Source: a virus
Reading direction: 5' to 3' (one strand)
IMG/VR virus record: IMGVR_UViG_3300031787_000018
Location: 1-64,000 of that record
DNA length: 64,000 nt
How positions within the stretch are numbered: the stretch's first letter is position 1; the number at the start of each line of letters is the position of its first letter. A model generated the notes under the pieces. It had not been told where the DNA came from, did no database searches, and saw nothing but the letters and a program-made list of their open reading frames with translations. The position numbers and the translations under genes were made by a program. Below, in pieces: positions 8,376 to 16,958 of the stretch.

Positions 8376-9332
8376 ATGTCAAATATTAATAAACTAATAA
8401 AGAAAGGTCTTAACAAATTATTGGAGACAAAAGGTTTTGAAGAAATGGAATTTGCTTTTGGTACTAAAAAAAATTCCGAATTATCACAAGAGGAAAAAAA
8501 CCAATTTGGTCCCATGGGTAATTTAAAAGACCAAAAAGGTGGTAATATCACAACTCAAGAAGTTAATGGTTTAAAAGTGGTAAACAAAACCAATAAAACA
8601 AATGATAGTGACGCTCAAGCATATTATAAAGAAGTGGCTAAAAAAGTTAAAGACTATCAAACACCAAACGATAAAGAAAAGTTTGATGCACCTAAAGTAG
8701 ATACTAATACAAATGTTGAAGATGAGAGACTTGAGATAACTGGTTATGATGTTGGTGTTTCTGGTTTAGAAGTTACAGCCGATTTAGCTGCTGAAAAAGG
8801 TGGTTCAGAAGGGGTTAAAGCCAAATATAAAGAAAGGATTAAATCTGATGATCCTACGGCAGAGAAAATGATGAAGAACGCTAAGAAAACAAATGATTTA
8901 AAATATAAAAAAGAAGCAAATAACACAAGACCTGTAAAGGCACAAAAATCACCACAACCAATGGGAGAAAATGTGGAATATAGAGGTGTTGATGCTAAGA
9001 ACATCTTTAAAGCTAACGGTAAGTTAATATCAGAAGAACAAGTTTTAAAATTAGCAAATAAAGTACCATCTAGGATTAAAATAGATGAAACAACTTTTGC
9101 TATTACTGACGGTGAAAACACGTATAGACTTATATGGGAAGGTGATGATAAAAACGGTGAGGCAATCATTACAAACCATAAAAACAGTACATTAGTAAAA
9201 GAAGATATTGAAAAAATGAAGAAACTTTGGGGTTTTAAATCTAATAATTCTATATCCACTAAGAAAAACATTACCGAATCTGGTGAAGACGCATTTAAAA
9301 GAATGTTTAAAAAAATAAAAGAAGATAAATAA
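8376..9332 (+). CDS. Probable packaged/structural protein
   Basis: 318 residues. N-terminus MSNINKLIKKGLNKLLE is a basic amphipathic helix ending in L-L-E. The body is Lys/Asp/Asn-rich; residues 210-285 look folded (RIKIDETTFAITDGENTYRL). It ends ITESGEDAFKRMFKKIKEDK (the final 20 residues), with an I-T-E site. It lies in the 5.9-9.3 kb unit closed by a terminator. No known family. Confidence 0.6.
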   Translation: MSNINKLIKKGLNKLLETKGFEEMEFAFGTKKNSELSQEEKNQFGPMGNLKDQKGGNITTQEVNGLKVVNKTNKTNDSDAQAYYKEVAKKVKDYQTPNDKEKFDAPKVDTNTNVEDERLEITGYDVGVSGLEVTADLAAEKGGSEGVKAKYKERIKSDDPTAEKMMKNAKKTNDLKYKKEANNTRPVKAQKSPQPMGENVEYRGVDAKNIFKANGKLISEEQVLKLANKVPSRIKIDETTFAITDGENTYRLIWEGDDKNGEAIITNHKNSTLVKEDIEKMKKLWGFKSNNSISTKKNITESGEDAFKRMFKKIKEDK

Positions 9333-9340
9333 TAAAAATT

Positions 9341-9366
9341 AACCCCTCTTCGTGAGGGGTTTTTTA
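9341..9366 (+). terminator. Intrinsic terminator
   Basis: AACCCCTC-TTCGT-GAGGGGTT hairpin followed by T residues, closing the 5.9-9.3 kb unit. Confidence 0.85.
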
Positions 9367-9374
9367 TGCTTAAC

Positions 9375-9384
9375 AATATTTATA
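9375..9384 (+). promoter_or_regulatory. Putative late-type promoter motif
   Basis: AATATTTATA, 33 bases before the ATG at 9417. Confidence 0.4.
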
Positions 9385-9416
9385 TATAAAATAATAGATT
9401 TTAAAAACAAAATTAT

Positions 9417-9959
9417 ATGAAACCAGGTTATATTTCAGAATACGTAACACTCAAAGAAGTTACTTATAGTGATACAGCAGCAAGAAAAGGTATTGATAAC
9501 ACACCTTCACCAGAACAAATGAAACTAATTGAAGCCGCGGCCGTTAATGTTTTTGATAAATTAAGAGAGTGGGTTGGTGGCCCTATCAAAATCAACAGTG
9601 TGTTCCGTGGTGATAAATTAAATAAAGCTATAGGGGGTAGTAAAACATCACAGCATTGTGTTGGATTAGATCCTAAAACTTCTAGTTATGGGGCGGCTTT
9701 CGATGTGGACGATGATTACTTCCAAAAAAAATTTACAACTAAAAACAACAATGACATGTTTCATTACATCAAGGATAAATTAGATTTCGATCAATTAATA
9801 TGGGAATTCGGCAGTAAATCAAATCCTGATTGGGTTCATTTTAGTTATAGACCTGATGGTAAAAATAGAAAACAAGTTCTCATAGCTGTTAAGAAAGAAG
9901 GTAAAACAGTTTACTTACCATATAAAGGAAATGAAAATTTAACCGGCTCAATTAAATGA
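9417..9959 (+). CDS. M15-type peptidase (D-Ala-D-Ala carboxypeptidase fold)
   Basis: 180 residues matching the Peptidase_M15_3 layout: INSVFRGDKLNKAIGG, SQHCVGL...AAFDVDDDYF with the zinc ligands of the SxHxxGxAxD motif (H in SQH, D in AAFDVD, spaced by a 10-residue insert), and WVHFSY with the last zinc His. It would cut peptide cross-links of peptidoglycan, either as a virion spike lysin or as a second endolysin. It has its own late-type motif, which suits a virion role. Confidence 0.8.
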   Translation: MKPGYISEYVTLKEVTYSDTAARKGIDNTPSPEQMKLIEAAAVNVFDKLREWVGGPIKINSVFRGDKLNKAIGGSKTSQHCVGLDPKTSSYGAAFDVDDDYFQKKFTTKNNNDMFHYIKDKLDFDQLIWEFGSKSNPDWVHFSYRPDGKNRKQVLIAVKKEGKTVYLPYKGNENLTGSIK

Positions 9960-10014
9960 TAAATCAATTTTAAAATCTATTTAATTTAAAAACTATTGGT
10001 TTATATTATAAATT

Positions 10015-10479
10015 ATGAAAGGGAAAACACAGGCCATAGATTTTATAGAATACATTTCAAAACCTATGAATAAAGAAGATATTTCTTTAATGTATAAGAT
10101 TAATAATATAACCCCTGAGAGAACAGGTTTATATTTAGATTTTACACAAACAATATATCAAACCATAATTTCAACCTATTTGGGCGATGAAGTGATGGAC
10201 AATAAATCAATTAAAGAACATTTTGATTGGTGTTGGAACAAAACCGTAAATTCGTTTAAAAAAGAAGAAATATTTTTCGATAGTAATGAATTATACAATT
10301 ATTTTTATACCTTATTTTTAGAATCTTTTTATTCAGAAAATGATAAATCAGATTTAAATGTAAATAAATTGTTAGAGTTTTGGTTAGATATATTTAACTT
10401 TTCAAAAACCAAAACACGTTCAGAGCTAGAGGCTTTCATAGATTTATATAAACTTTTTGATAAATCTTTACTTAATTAG
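10015..10479 (+). CDS. Hypothetical protein
   Basis: 154 residues, mostly helical by composition, rich in Phe/Tyr/Asp. No motif recognised. Separated by about 55 AT-rich bases from both neighbours. Confidence 0.55.
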   Translation: MKGKTQAIDFIEYISKPMNKEDISLMYKINNITPERTGLYLDFTQTIYQTIISTYLGDEVMDNKSIKEHFDWCWNKTVNSFKKEEIFFDSNELYNYFYTLFLESFYSENDKSDLNVNKLLEFWLDIFNFSKTKTRSELEAFIDLYKLFDKSLLN

Positions 10480-10529
10480 TATTTAGTTTTTAATTAAAAC
10501 ACTTAAAATTTAATAAAAAATAATGTTTC

Positions 10530-10757
10530 ATGGATAAAAGAGTTACTGATGTTATATCCAATAAATACATCACCAAAAAAATAGAGATTGAACTTGAGTT
10601 GGAAAAATTGATTAACAACTCTTACAATATTTCCATAGAAGAATCCGTGGAAAGAATAATAAATAACGTATCAAAGTTAAGGTCTACTGTAAATGACATC
10701 CAAATGTGGGAAACTATAGTACAACAATTGTTACCACAAAATCCTGAAAAGGAATAA
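10530..10757 (+). CDS. Small helical hypothetical protein
   Basis: 75 residues with two amphipathic helices (IEIELELEKLINNSYN; ESVERIINNVSKLRSTVND). Resembles small phage structural or assembly factors but gives no motif. Confidence 0.5.
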   Translation: MDKRVTDVISNKYITKKIEIELELEKLINNSYNISIEESVERIINNVSKLRSTVNDIQMWETIVQQLLPQNPEKE

Positions 10758-10783
10758 TAATAAATAAAATAAATAAAAAACAA

Positions 10784-10972
10784 ATGAAAACAACTAGTTT
10801 AGAAACAATGAAAGCTTTGGTTTCAGAATTTGAAACTGATTACACAAAATTTGCTGAAAAAGGAAACAAAGCTGCTGGCACACGTGCTAGAAAAGCTCTA
10901 CAAGAAATCAGAAATCTTGCCAAAGATATTCGTTCTGAAATCAGTGGGGCCAAAAAAGAAAAAGCTGCTTAA
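10784..10972 (+). CDS. Hc1-like histone H1-family protein
   Basis: 62 residues. MKALVSEFETDYTKFAEKGN-KAAGTRARKALQEIRNLAK follows the pattern of the small Hc1-like histones widespread in Bacteroidota, with the diagnostic KAAGTRARKA segment and a Lys/Ala tail. It would bind and condense DNA; in a phage it may compact host or packaged DNA or alter transcription. Confidence 0.75.
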   Translation: MKTTSLETMKALVSEFETDYTKFAEKGNKAAGTRARKALQEIRNLAKDIRSEISGAKKEKAA

Positions 10973-10973
10973 T

Positions 10974-11180
10974 ATGATAACTTCTCTCATAAATAAAGTT
11001 TTATTTATTCTTTTTTTTCTTTCACTATTAAATGTCATTAGACATGGGTGGAAGATTTTTATGCAACTGAGAGATACGGATTTACCTAATAAATATGAGC
11101 TCACCAAAAGTGAGCTTATATTTTTAGGATTATCTGTTGCTTATTTATTAACAACAATTTTTACAACAATAGAAATATGA
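10974..11180 (+). CDS. Small membrane protein
   Basis: 68 residues from the ATG at 10974, two bases after the histone stop. Two hydrophobic helices (VLFILFFLSLLNVI and LIFLGLSVAYLLTTIF) with a charged middle. A longer reading starting inside the histone gene is in the same frame, but the ATG at 10974 fits the local spacing. Confidence 0.6.
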   Translation: MITSLINKVLFILFFLSLLNVIRHGWKIFMQLRDTDLPNKYELTKSELIFLGLSVAYLLTTIFTTIEI

Positions 11181-11392
11181 AAGTAGGGGATAAAGTTTTA
11201 TACGACAGACAAGTTGCCACGGTAGTTAACAAAGTCAACCCAAGATGTCGTTGTAAAGGTAAAGGTTACTATGAATTAAATTTTGAAGGTTATCCTGAAA
11301 ATCATACGATTAGGATTCCTTTAGATACGATTTTAGAACCATATAAACCTTTAACAATGGCAAATCAAAAATTAGAAGTACATAAATTTTAA
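11177..11392 (+). CDS. Small SH3-like protein with Cys pair
   Basis: 71 residues: MKVGDKVLYDRQVATVVNKVN then RCRCKGKGYYELNFEGYPE, a compact beta-barrel-like sequence found in phage accessory proteins. Overlaps the previous stop by four bases. Confidence 0.55.
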   Translation: MKVGDKVLYDRQVATVVNKVNPRCRCKGKGYYELNFEGYPENHTIRIPLDTILEPYKPLTMANQKLEVHKF

Positions 11393-11393
11393 C

Positions 11394-11834
11394 ATGATAC
11401 AAGAACGTTTTAACGAATTACAACCTTATTTAAGAGGTATAAAAATAGCTGATAAATACTCAATTGTCGAATGTATTATTAAAAATACATGGAAGGTTGA
11501 TGGCATAATACCTGAAGGCATACAATACAAATCTTCTGGTAAAGAACCTGAAGAACATAAAGGTTATGTTGGATATATGTTTTGGTCTGAAAATACAATT
11601 GATAGTTTAATCGACAGTTTAGAAAATATCATCAACGTAAATATTGAAATAGAACAAAAACAGGCTCTCTTAAAAAGTAAAGTAGAAGAATTAAAAAGAA
11701 TGTTTGAAAACAAACCTTTAGATGAGTTAAAAAATTTAAAATTTAGTTCCGATGTTGATGTTACTTTAAATGTCAAACCACAACATAAAAAAGAAGAAAA
11801 CATTAAAACAGATGGCGTTACCGAAAAAGTTTAA
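11394..11834 (+). CDS. Hypothetical protein
   Basis: 146 residues. A globular first half (YSIVECIIKNTWKVDGIIPE) and a coiled-coil-like second half (residues 75-120), then a charged tail. The 3' end overlaps the next ORF by 23 bases. Not recognised. Confidence 0.55.
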   Translation: MIQERFNELQPYLRGIKIADKYSIVECIIKNTWKVDGIIPEGIQYKSSGKEPEEHKGYVGYMFWSENTIDSLIDSLENIINVNIEIEQKQALLKSKVEELKRMFENKPLDELKNLKFSSDVDVTLNVKPQHKKEENIKTDGVTEKV

Positions 11835-12147
11835 CGAAACTATAAACCTTAAAAATAGAATTGGGTCTTTAAATGATTTAATATTTTATACAGTAAAATA
11901 TGATTATGTATTGACAGGTAAAAAGGTTGAAGAATTTGATACCGATACAGAAGTTACTGGAATCAAAGAATTTAGTGCTTTGGACGATGAACAAGCCAAT
12001 GCCAAAATCCAAAACTGGTTTAATGTTTTAATTAAAAATGGTGTATTGGAATCCTATGACATAAAATCAACCGAAGTCAGAAGTTTATATGAAACTTTAG
12101 AAGACAAGAAAATATTAGATGTACTAACACACAACAACCCTCAATAA
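11812..12147 (+). CDS. Hypothetical protein
   Basis: 111 residues from ATG 11812 (MALPKKFNETINLKNRIG). The 11770 start would overlap its neighbour by 65 bases. Mixed alpha/beta composition, no motif. Followed by a terminator shared with the convergent minus-strand gene. Confidence 0.55.
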   Translation: MALPKKFNETINLKNRIGSLNDLIFYTVKYDYVLTGKKVEEFDTDTEVTGIKEFSALDDEQANAKIQNWFNVLIKNGVLESYDIKSTEVRSLYETLEDKKILDVLTHNNPQ

Positions 12148-12158
12148 GAGGGTTTTTT
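12133..12158. terminator. Intrinsic terminator between convergent genes
   Basis: AACCCTC-AATAA-GAGGGTT with a T run on the plus strand; it overlaps the end of the gene at 11812 and abuts the minus-strand gene at 12157. Confidence 0.75.
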
Positions 12159-12699
12159 ATTTCTCCACAAATTCATCCCATTGGTCCGATTTAATTTCAT
12201 TAAGGTAAAAACTATCAATGCGACCCGTGTCTTTAAGTTTTTTACCCCAATCTTTAAAACTTGAAAAATGTTCTAAACGATCATCCCACAATTCAACCTC
12301 CCGAATATTAGGGAATTTATCCAATAAATCATTTAAATGGTTTATTTTTTCGTTTAAAGTATTACCACCACGATTAAATAAATAATAATCAAAACTAAAC
12401 CCTAAATCATTTAATATTGTTTTAACCAAGTTAGATATTTTATTAACCCTACCAGTTAACATAACAACTAAATTAGATGGATCAGATTTAACGGTGTCAT
12501 AATCTTTTTTAACCTCAGGTATTGGGTTCATATCCCAAACCTTTCTATCTAAACTTTCTTCACGTCCCCACCACCCAATGTATGGCCAAGGTTTACCATA
12601 ATGTTTAGACCATTTTTCTTTATTTTCTGGTGACGCAATTGCTGTATTTACAAGTGTTCCATCGAAATCAAACACGCAAAGCTTTCTTTTTTCTATCAT
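12157..12699 (-). CDS. HAD-superfamily phosphatase, SAK RNA-repair type
   Basis: 180 residues. HAD motif I CVFDFDGTLVNT, motif II VVMLTGRV (T), Lys motif region NTLNEKINHLNDLLDK, and motif III/IV ELWDDRLEHFSSF. The spacing and the 'LWDDR..H...F' block match the HAD_SAK_1 (Swiss Army Knife RNA repair) family, whose domains remove terminal phosphates from nucleic acid. It may repair tRNA or mRNA ends, fitting a tRNA-rich phage. Confidence 0.7.
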   Translation of the reverse strand: MIEKRKLCVFDFDGTLVNTAIASPENKEKWSKHYGKPWPYIGWWGREESLDRKVWDMNPIPEVKKDYDTVKSDPSNLVVMLTGRVNKISNLVKTILNDLGFSFDYYLFNRGGNTLNEKINHLNDLLDKFPNIREVELWDDRLEHFSSFKDWGKKLKDTGRIDSFYLNEIKSDQWDEFVEK

Positions 12700-12747
12700 T
12701 TCATTAATATTTAATACAAATATAAATATAGTTAAAAAATTGTTAAT

Positions 12748-13104
12748 ATGAAATTATTGTTATTTTTATTTATTGCTTACGGAATCTGTAACATTTTGAT
12801 TTTTGGTTCTATATTCAGATGGTGGAGAGATTTGTGGAACTCGATTAGTCCTGATTTTTTTGGGTCTTTATTTACTTGTTTCATTTGTTTACCAACTTGG
12901 GTTGGGTTTATGGGTTCATATCTTATTTGGTCACCATCAATAGATTATGGTGTTGTTACCCAAGGTGTTTCATTCTTTGGTTTATTTCAGTTCCCCAAAG
13001 AACTTGTGGCAACATTCTTAGACGGTTGCTTAACCTCTGGTGCTGTTTGGTTTATGCATACAACACAAGAGGCTATAGAAAGACATTTTAATGTGGAGAA
13101 GTAA
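12748..13104 (+). CDS. Membrane protein, DUF1360-like
   Basis: 118 residues with three hydrophobic segments; FTCFICLPTWVGFMGSYLIW contains the Cys-x2-Cys-x2-Pro-x-W pattern seen in DUF1360-type phage membrane proteins. Function unknown; possibly superinfection exclusion or holin-related, without direct evidence. Confidence 0.55.
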   Translation: MKLLLFLFIAYGICNILIFGSIFRWWRDLWNSISPDFFGSLFTCFICLPTWVGFMGSYLIWSPSIDYGVVTQGVSFFGLFQFPKELVATFLDGCLTSGAVWFMHTTQEAIERHFNVEK

Positions 13105-13127
13105 TGTAGATAAATTTTTTGTATATT

Positions 13128-13135
13128 TATCTTTG
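13128..13135 (+). promoter_or_regulatory. Bacteroidota-type -7 element
   Basis: TATCTTTG matches TAnnTTTG. It lies two bases before the ATG at 13137, so transcription from here would start inside the Nudix ORF; the in-frame GTG at 13158 may be the true start. Confidence 0.35.
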
Positions 13136-13136
13136 T

Positions 13137-13565
13137 ATGGAAAAAAGAAAAAAATCAGTGGGTATATTAATATTAGCCAAAAAAACTAATAGATTTTTAC
13201 TATTACATCGTGTTAACAAACCTGTAGCTTGGTCTACATTAGCTGGTAAAATGGAAGAAGGTGAAACACCAAAAGAAACCATTAAGAGGGAAATCTTAGA
13301 GGAGATTGGTATAAACTCCAATATTTTAAATGGTATAGAAGAAGTTGGTATGGTTGGTTCACACCATGTTATGGTTGGTATAACAGATAAAGAATTTGAA
13401 ATACCAAACTTAAAATTAGACGAAAATGATGATTATGGTTGGTTTACTGAGAAAACATTACCTTCACCAATGCACCCTAAATGGGAAGATAGTTTTAATT
13501 TAATAAAACCATTAATTAATCTAAGAGAAGTTTTTGTTAAGAATTTTAAAAATTTAATAAAATGA
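13137..13565 (+). CDS. Nudix hydrolase
   Basis: 143 residues. Nudix box GKMEEGETPKETIKREILEE-IGI fits G-x5-E-x7-R-E-U-x-E-E-x-G-U exactly. Such enzymes split nucleoside diphosphates linked to another group (MutT-like cleaning, RNA decapping or dinucleotide removal). Substrate cannot be told from sequence. Start is uncertain: ATG 13137 or GTG 13158, because a promoter -7 element lies immediately upstream of the ATG. Confidence 0.85.
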   Translation: MEKRKKSVGILILAKKTNRFLLLHRVNKPVAWSTLAGKMEEGETPKETIKREILEEIGINSNILNGIEEVGMVGSHHVMVGITDKEFEIPNLKLDENDDYGWFTEKTLPSPMHPKWEDSFNLIKPLINLREVFVKNFKNLIK

Positions 13566-13750
13566 GTAGAGATTTGGTTAAAAATGAAGAACGTAAAATG
13601 TTACAAGACATTGTCGCCACTCAAATAAAAAAAGAAAATTTTATTAGAGAGATTGTTGGTGGGTTAGGTGATGAAATAATAGCCGAACCAAGTAAACCAC
13701 AAAAAAAATTAAGTTTTTGGGGTAAATTAAGAAGAATGTTTTTAAAATGA
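13562..13750 (+). CDS. Small hypothetical protein
   Basis: 62 residues, helical and basic (ERKMLQDIVATQIKKENFIREI; C-terminal FWGKLRRMFLK). Overlaps the Nudix stop by four bases and the next gene by four. Not recognised. Confidence 0.5.
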   Translation: MSRDLVKNEERKMLQDIVATQIKKENFIREIVGGLGDEIIAEPSKPQKKLSFWGKLRRMFLK

Positions 13751-13998
13751 AAAACGCAGTACTATTTAAAACCAACTCCTTAAAAGAGTTTGTTGATTTT
13801 GCCACATCTTTAAAAGAAATGGAAGAAGTTAAAGCCGGTAAATTTCCTTTACCTTTCGGTATTACTTACAAATTAGATAGTATTAATCATGATAATTTAC
13901 AAAAAGAAATTTTAAAACAAAAAAAGTTACCCACAGATGTACTATATGATGAATTTGAGTTAGAATTGTACGGTATAACTTTTAAATTTATAAAATAA
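13747..13998 (+). CDS. Hypothetical protein
   Basis: 83 residues, alpha/beta (FVDFATSLKEMEEVKAGKF, ELELYGITFKFIK). Overlaps neighbours at both ends, next to RNase HII. No family recognised. Confidence 0.5.
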   Translation: MKNAVLFKTNSLKEFVDFATSLKEMEEVKAGKFPLPFGITYKLDSINHDNLQKEILKQKKLPTDVLYDEFELELYGITFKFIK

Positions 13999-14600
13999 TG
14001 GGTAACTTAATTAATTTACCACCACATCTAGATGATACAAAAATTTTTATAGGCCTCGATGAGGCTGGTAGAGGTTCTTTAGCAGGTCCAGTTGTTGTAG
14101 CAGGAGTCATATTACCAAAAGACTTTCAATCAGATATTGTCAAAGACTCTAAAAAATTATCAGAAAAAAAAAGAAAAGAGGCATTCGAGTTGATTAAACG
14201 AGAGGCAATATCTTGGTCAGTATCTTTTATAGGTCCTGAAGATATCGACGATTTAAACATACTTCAGGCAACAATGAAGGGTATGCATCAGTGTCTCACA
14301 GAACTAGAAGGTGAATATAACCATATATTAGTTGACGGTAATTATTTTAAACCATTTAAAGAGGTGGAACATGATTGTATCATCAAAGGTGATAACACCT
14401 ATTACTCAATAGCGGCAGCTTCAATTTTAGCTAAAGTATCTAGGGATGAGTATATGAAAAAACTACACCTTAGTCACCCACAATATGATTGGTGTGGTAA
14501 TAAAGGTTACGGTTCATCGGCCCATATTCAAAAAATAAAAGATATTGGATATACTGAACATCATCGTAAATCATTTTTAAAAAATATCATTCAGACCTAA
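13998..14600 (+). CDS. rnhB: Ribonuclease HII
   Basis: 200 residues, the normal length. IFIGLDEAGRGSLAGPVVVAG carries the DEAGRG catalytic motif; VKDSKKLSEKKR and ILVDGNYF provide the next conserved blocks; SIAAASILAKVSRDEYM supplies the third acidic site; YDWCGNKGYGSSAHI is the typical C-terminal block. It removes RNA primers and misincorporated ribonucleotides from DNA. Confidence 0.95.
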   Translation: MGNLINLPPHLDDTKIFIGLDEAGRGSLAGPVVVAGVILPKDFQSDIVKDSKKLSEKKRKEAFELIKREAISWSVSFIGPEDIDDLNILQATMKGMHQCLTELEGEYNHILVDGNYFKPFKEVEHDCIIKGDNTYYSIAAASILAKVSRDEYMKKLHLSHPQYDWCGNKGYGSSAHIQKIKDIGYTEHHRKSFLKNIIQT

Positions 14601-14624
14601 TTTTATTTTCATTATTGTTAGGTT

Positions 14625-15104
14625 ATGGAAATACCTAAACATTTACTACAGTCTTTTATTGAAAGTGTTAAAAATATAATACTTTCATATAATAGAAAAT
14701 ACGTTAAAGAAAAATTAACAAAAAAACCTAAAGAAGAAATAGAACAAATTGTTAGATCTTTATATAGTGAAGAAAAAAAGATTGAGTGGTTAAATAATAG
14801 TGTTGATGTTAAAAATAAATTAAATTTAACTGATAAACCTTGGGTCCATCATTATAGTTTAAACATGTCTTGGATTTTGTTTTACAAATCCTTGTATGAG
14901 ATGGTTTTTAATAAAAACATAAATCAACCATCAAAGGAGTTAGAAAATTTTATACAAGAAGGTCATGAAACATACCACAAAGTATACAAACTATATGTTA
15001 TACTTAACACAGTTGACGGTATTATGGAGTCTGACGATACAATCTATTTGGTTAAAACAGATATATCTTTTATTAGACCAAACATCAAAAAGATATTTAT
15101 ATAA
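14625..15104 (+). CDS. Hypothetical protein
   Basis: 159 residues, Lys/Tyr/Asn-rich, mainly helical (QSFIESVKNIILSYNRKYV; SWILFYKSLYEMVF). No motif. Ends one base before the next ORF. Confidence 0.5.
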   Translation: MEIPKHLLQSFIESVKNIILSYNRKYVKEKLTKKPKEEIEQIVRSLYSEEKKIEWLNNSVDVKNKLNLTDKPWVHHYSLNMSWILFYKSLYEMVFNKNINQPSKELENFIQEGHETYHKVYKLYVILNTVDGIMESDDTIYLVKTDISFIRPNIKKIFI

Positions 15105-15105
15105 T

Positions 15106-15309
15106 ATGGATAATTTAATTACTTATCTTAACTTGATGAAATCTAAATTGGAACCTTTTGAGAATACGGTAAACACTGATATCGTTATGGAAGAATTAAC
15201 CAACATAGCAACTAATAATTGGGTTAAAAATGGTGTACCTAATTTATCAAAAGAACAATTTGATATTGTGTTAAGACGTTCTCTAGCTAGAACTATTATC
15301 TTGAATTAG
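15106..15309 (+). CDS. Small hypothetical protein
   Basis: 67 residues from ATG 15106 (MDNLITYLNLMKSKLEPFEN). The frame is open further upstream but this start is adjacent to the previous stop. Its end converges on and overlaps the minus-strand gene at 15296 by 14 bases. Confidence 0.5.
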   Translation: MDNLITYLNLMKSKLEPFENTVNTDIVMEELTNIATNNWVKNGVPNLSKEQFDIVLRRSLARTIILN

Positions 15310-15937
15310 AACGGTACAATCTATTATAACCAATACCAGTTCTATCGTGGATTTTTTTATACCACACTTTTCTGTTTTCTTTTGGTACTGAACCGAAAAA
15401 TATAATATCACCTATTTTGTTATCAAAACAATAAGTTCTAATTTTATTATATAATCTTATAGTTTCATCAATATTTTTACATGTAACCATATATAAATCT
15501 AAACCTTCAATTACAATTTTATTGTTTAACATTAATACCTGTTTAGGTGCTTTTTTTTGTTTGTTTGAAATAACAACATGCTCAATAATTTCTTTTGCTG
15601 TTAATTTACGATTAGCATCACTAACATTAAAACTTTCTTCAATATGGAAATATGAAGTATCCATTATAACCCAATCCTCATCATCAACAGTTTCTTCAAC
15701 AAATTTACCCAATTCGTTTTTAATAACTCTATTAACATCACCTTCTTCTCTTTTCTTTAATAAAAGTATTTCATAAACAACATCAACTAATTTTTTATTT
15801 TTATAAACCTTTATTTTAGGAAAAATTACCTCTTGAGATTTAAGTTTTTCAAACCTATAATTAGCATCGTGTTCCCTACTATATGAATGGAGAACTTTGA
15901 TTTTTTTCTTATTTTCAACTAGAACAATTTGATACAT
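15296..15937 (-). CDS. Hypothetical protein
   Basis: 213 residues, Lys-rich alpha/beta. Segments such as LDLYMVTCKNIDETIRLYNKI and KIGDIIFFGSVPKENRK suggest a folded protein of unknown role. On its sense strand ATATTTATA lies about 20 bases before the start, the late-type motif. Confidence 0.55.
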   Translation of the reverse strand: MYQIVLVENKKKIKVLHSYSREHDANYRFEKLKSQEVIFPKIKVYKNKKLVDVVYEILLLKKREEGDVNRVIKNELGKFVEETVDDEDWVIMDTSYFHIEESFNVSDANRKLTAKEIIEHVVISNKQKKAPKQVLMLNNKIVIEGLDLYMVTCKNIDETIRLYNKIRTYCFDNKIGDIIFFGSVPKENRKVWYKKIHDRTGIGYNRLYRSNSR

Positions 15938-15968
15938 ATATTATATAAATATATTCCACACAATTAAA

Positions 15969-16946
15969 ATGAATAAATATTACGAAATATTAGGCATTAA
16001 ACCCGGAGCCTCTAAAGAAGAAATTAAAAAGGCGTGGAAAAAGAAGAGTTTGGAGTATCATCCTGATAGAAACCCATCCGAAGATGCCACAACCAAGATA
16101 CAAGAAATAAATGAAGCCTATGAAATTTTAATAGGTAAAAAACAACCACCAAGAGAAGAAATACCTAATAAAGGTGGTTTTGGTGGTAACCCATTTAATA
16201 ATCCTTTTAATAACCCTTTTGCTGGGTTTAGAATGAAATCTAGACCCATTAGTATACTGGTTAATGTAACATTAGAAGATATTTTTCACGGTGTTAACAA
16301 AAATATAAAATTTAATGTTAATAAAACTTGTAAAACATGTCAGGGTAATGGTGGTAACACCACAACATGTACACATTGTAATGGAAGAGGTGGTAAAATA
16401 GAATACCACCAAGCTATGGGTATGCAAACAATGATAATGTGTAGTCATTGTGGTGGTTCTGGACAAATGAGGGTTGATACTTGTGGTACATGTCACGGTG
16501 CTGGCATTATAAACCATATAGAAAGTTTTGATTTAAAAATACCCAAAGGACTAACCGAAGGTGGTAGATTAATTATACAAGGTTTGGGGGCTGAAGGTCC
16601 TAACTTGGAAAGGGGCGACGTAGTTGTCAATTTTAATATACAACCCCACCCAAAATTCCAATTGGAAGGTTTAAATTTACATAAAACAGAAGAATTACCT
16701 TTTGTTGATATGATATTAGGTAAAGAAATTGAAATAGAAAGTTTTAGTGGTAAGTTTAAAGTTAATATACCTGAATATTGTGAAAGTAACAAAGTCATAA
16801 GATTAAAAGGCCAGGGTTTAATTGACGAGGATACAGGTATTACAGGAGACTTATATGTTAAATTAACACCAAAAGTACCAAAAAATATAACAGATAGAGA
16901 AAAAGAATTGTTACAAGAACTTAGGAGCTCAATCAATTTTTCGTGA
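15969..16946 (+). CDS. dnaJ: DnaJ-type co-chaperone
   Basis: 325 residues. J domain at the start (YYEILGIKPGASKEEIKKAW, then HPD in EYHPDRNPS), a short Gly/Phe linker (GGFGGNPFNNPFNNPFAGF), then zinc repeats CKTCQGNG, CTHCNGRG, CSHCGGSG and CGTCHGAG, and two C-terminal beta domains. It stimulates host DnaK; T4-like phages depend on chaperones for head and tail folding. Slightly shorter than host DnaJ (about 370). Confidence 0.95.
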   Translation: MNKYYEILGIKPGASKEEIKKAWKKKSLEYHPDRNPSEDATTKIQEINEAYEILIGKKQPPREEIPNKGGFGGNPFNNPFNNPFAGFRMKSRPISILVNVTLEDIFHGVNKNIKFNVNKTCKTCQGNGGNTTTCTHCNGRGGKIEYHQAMGMQTMIMCSHCGGSGQMRVDTCGTCHGAGIINHIESFDLKIPKGLTEGGRLIIQGLGAEGPNLERGDVVVNFNIQPHPKFQLEGLNLHKTEELPFVDMILGKEIEIESFSGKFKVNIPEYCESNKVIRLKGQGLIDEDTGITGDLYVKLTPKVPKNITDREKELLQELRSSINFS

Positions 16947-16954
16947 TATTTATA
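16945..16954 (+). promoter_or_regulatory. Putative late-type promoter motif
   Basis: GATATTTATA overlapping the dnaJ stop, five bases before the ATG at 16959. Confidence 0.4.
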
Positions 16955-16958
16955 AAAT

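Noticed and set aside
10830-11180. Long reading of the 10974 gene starting inside the histone gene
   Set aside because: It would overlap most of the Hc1-like gene; the ATG at 10974 gives normal spacing.
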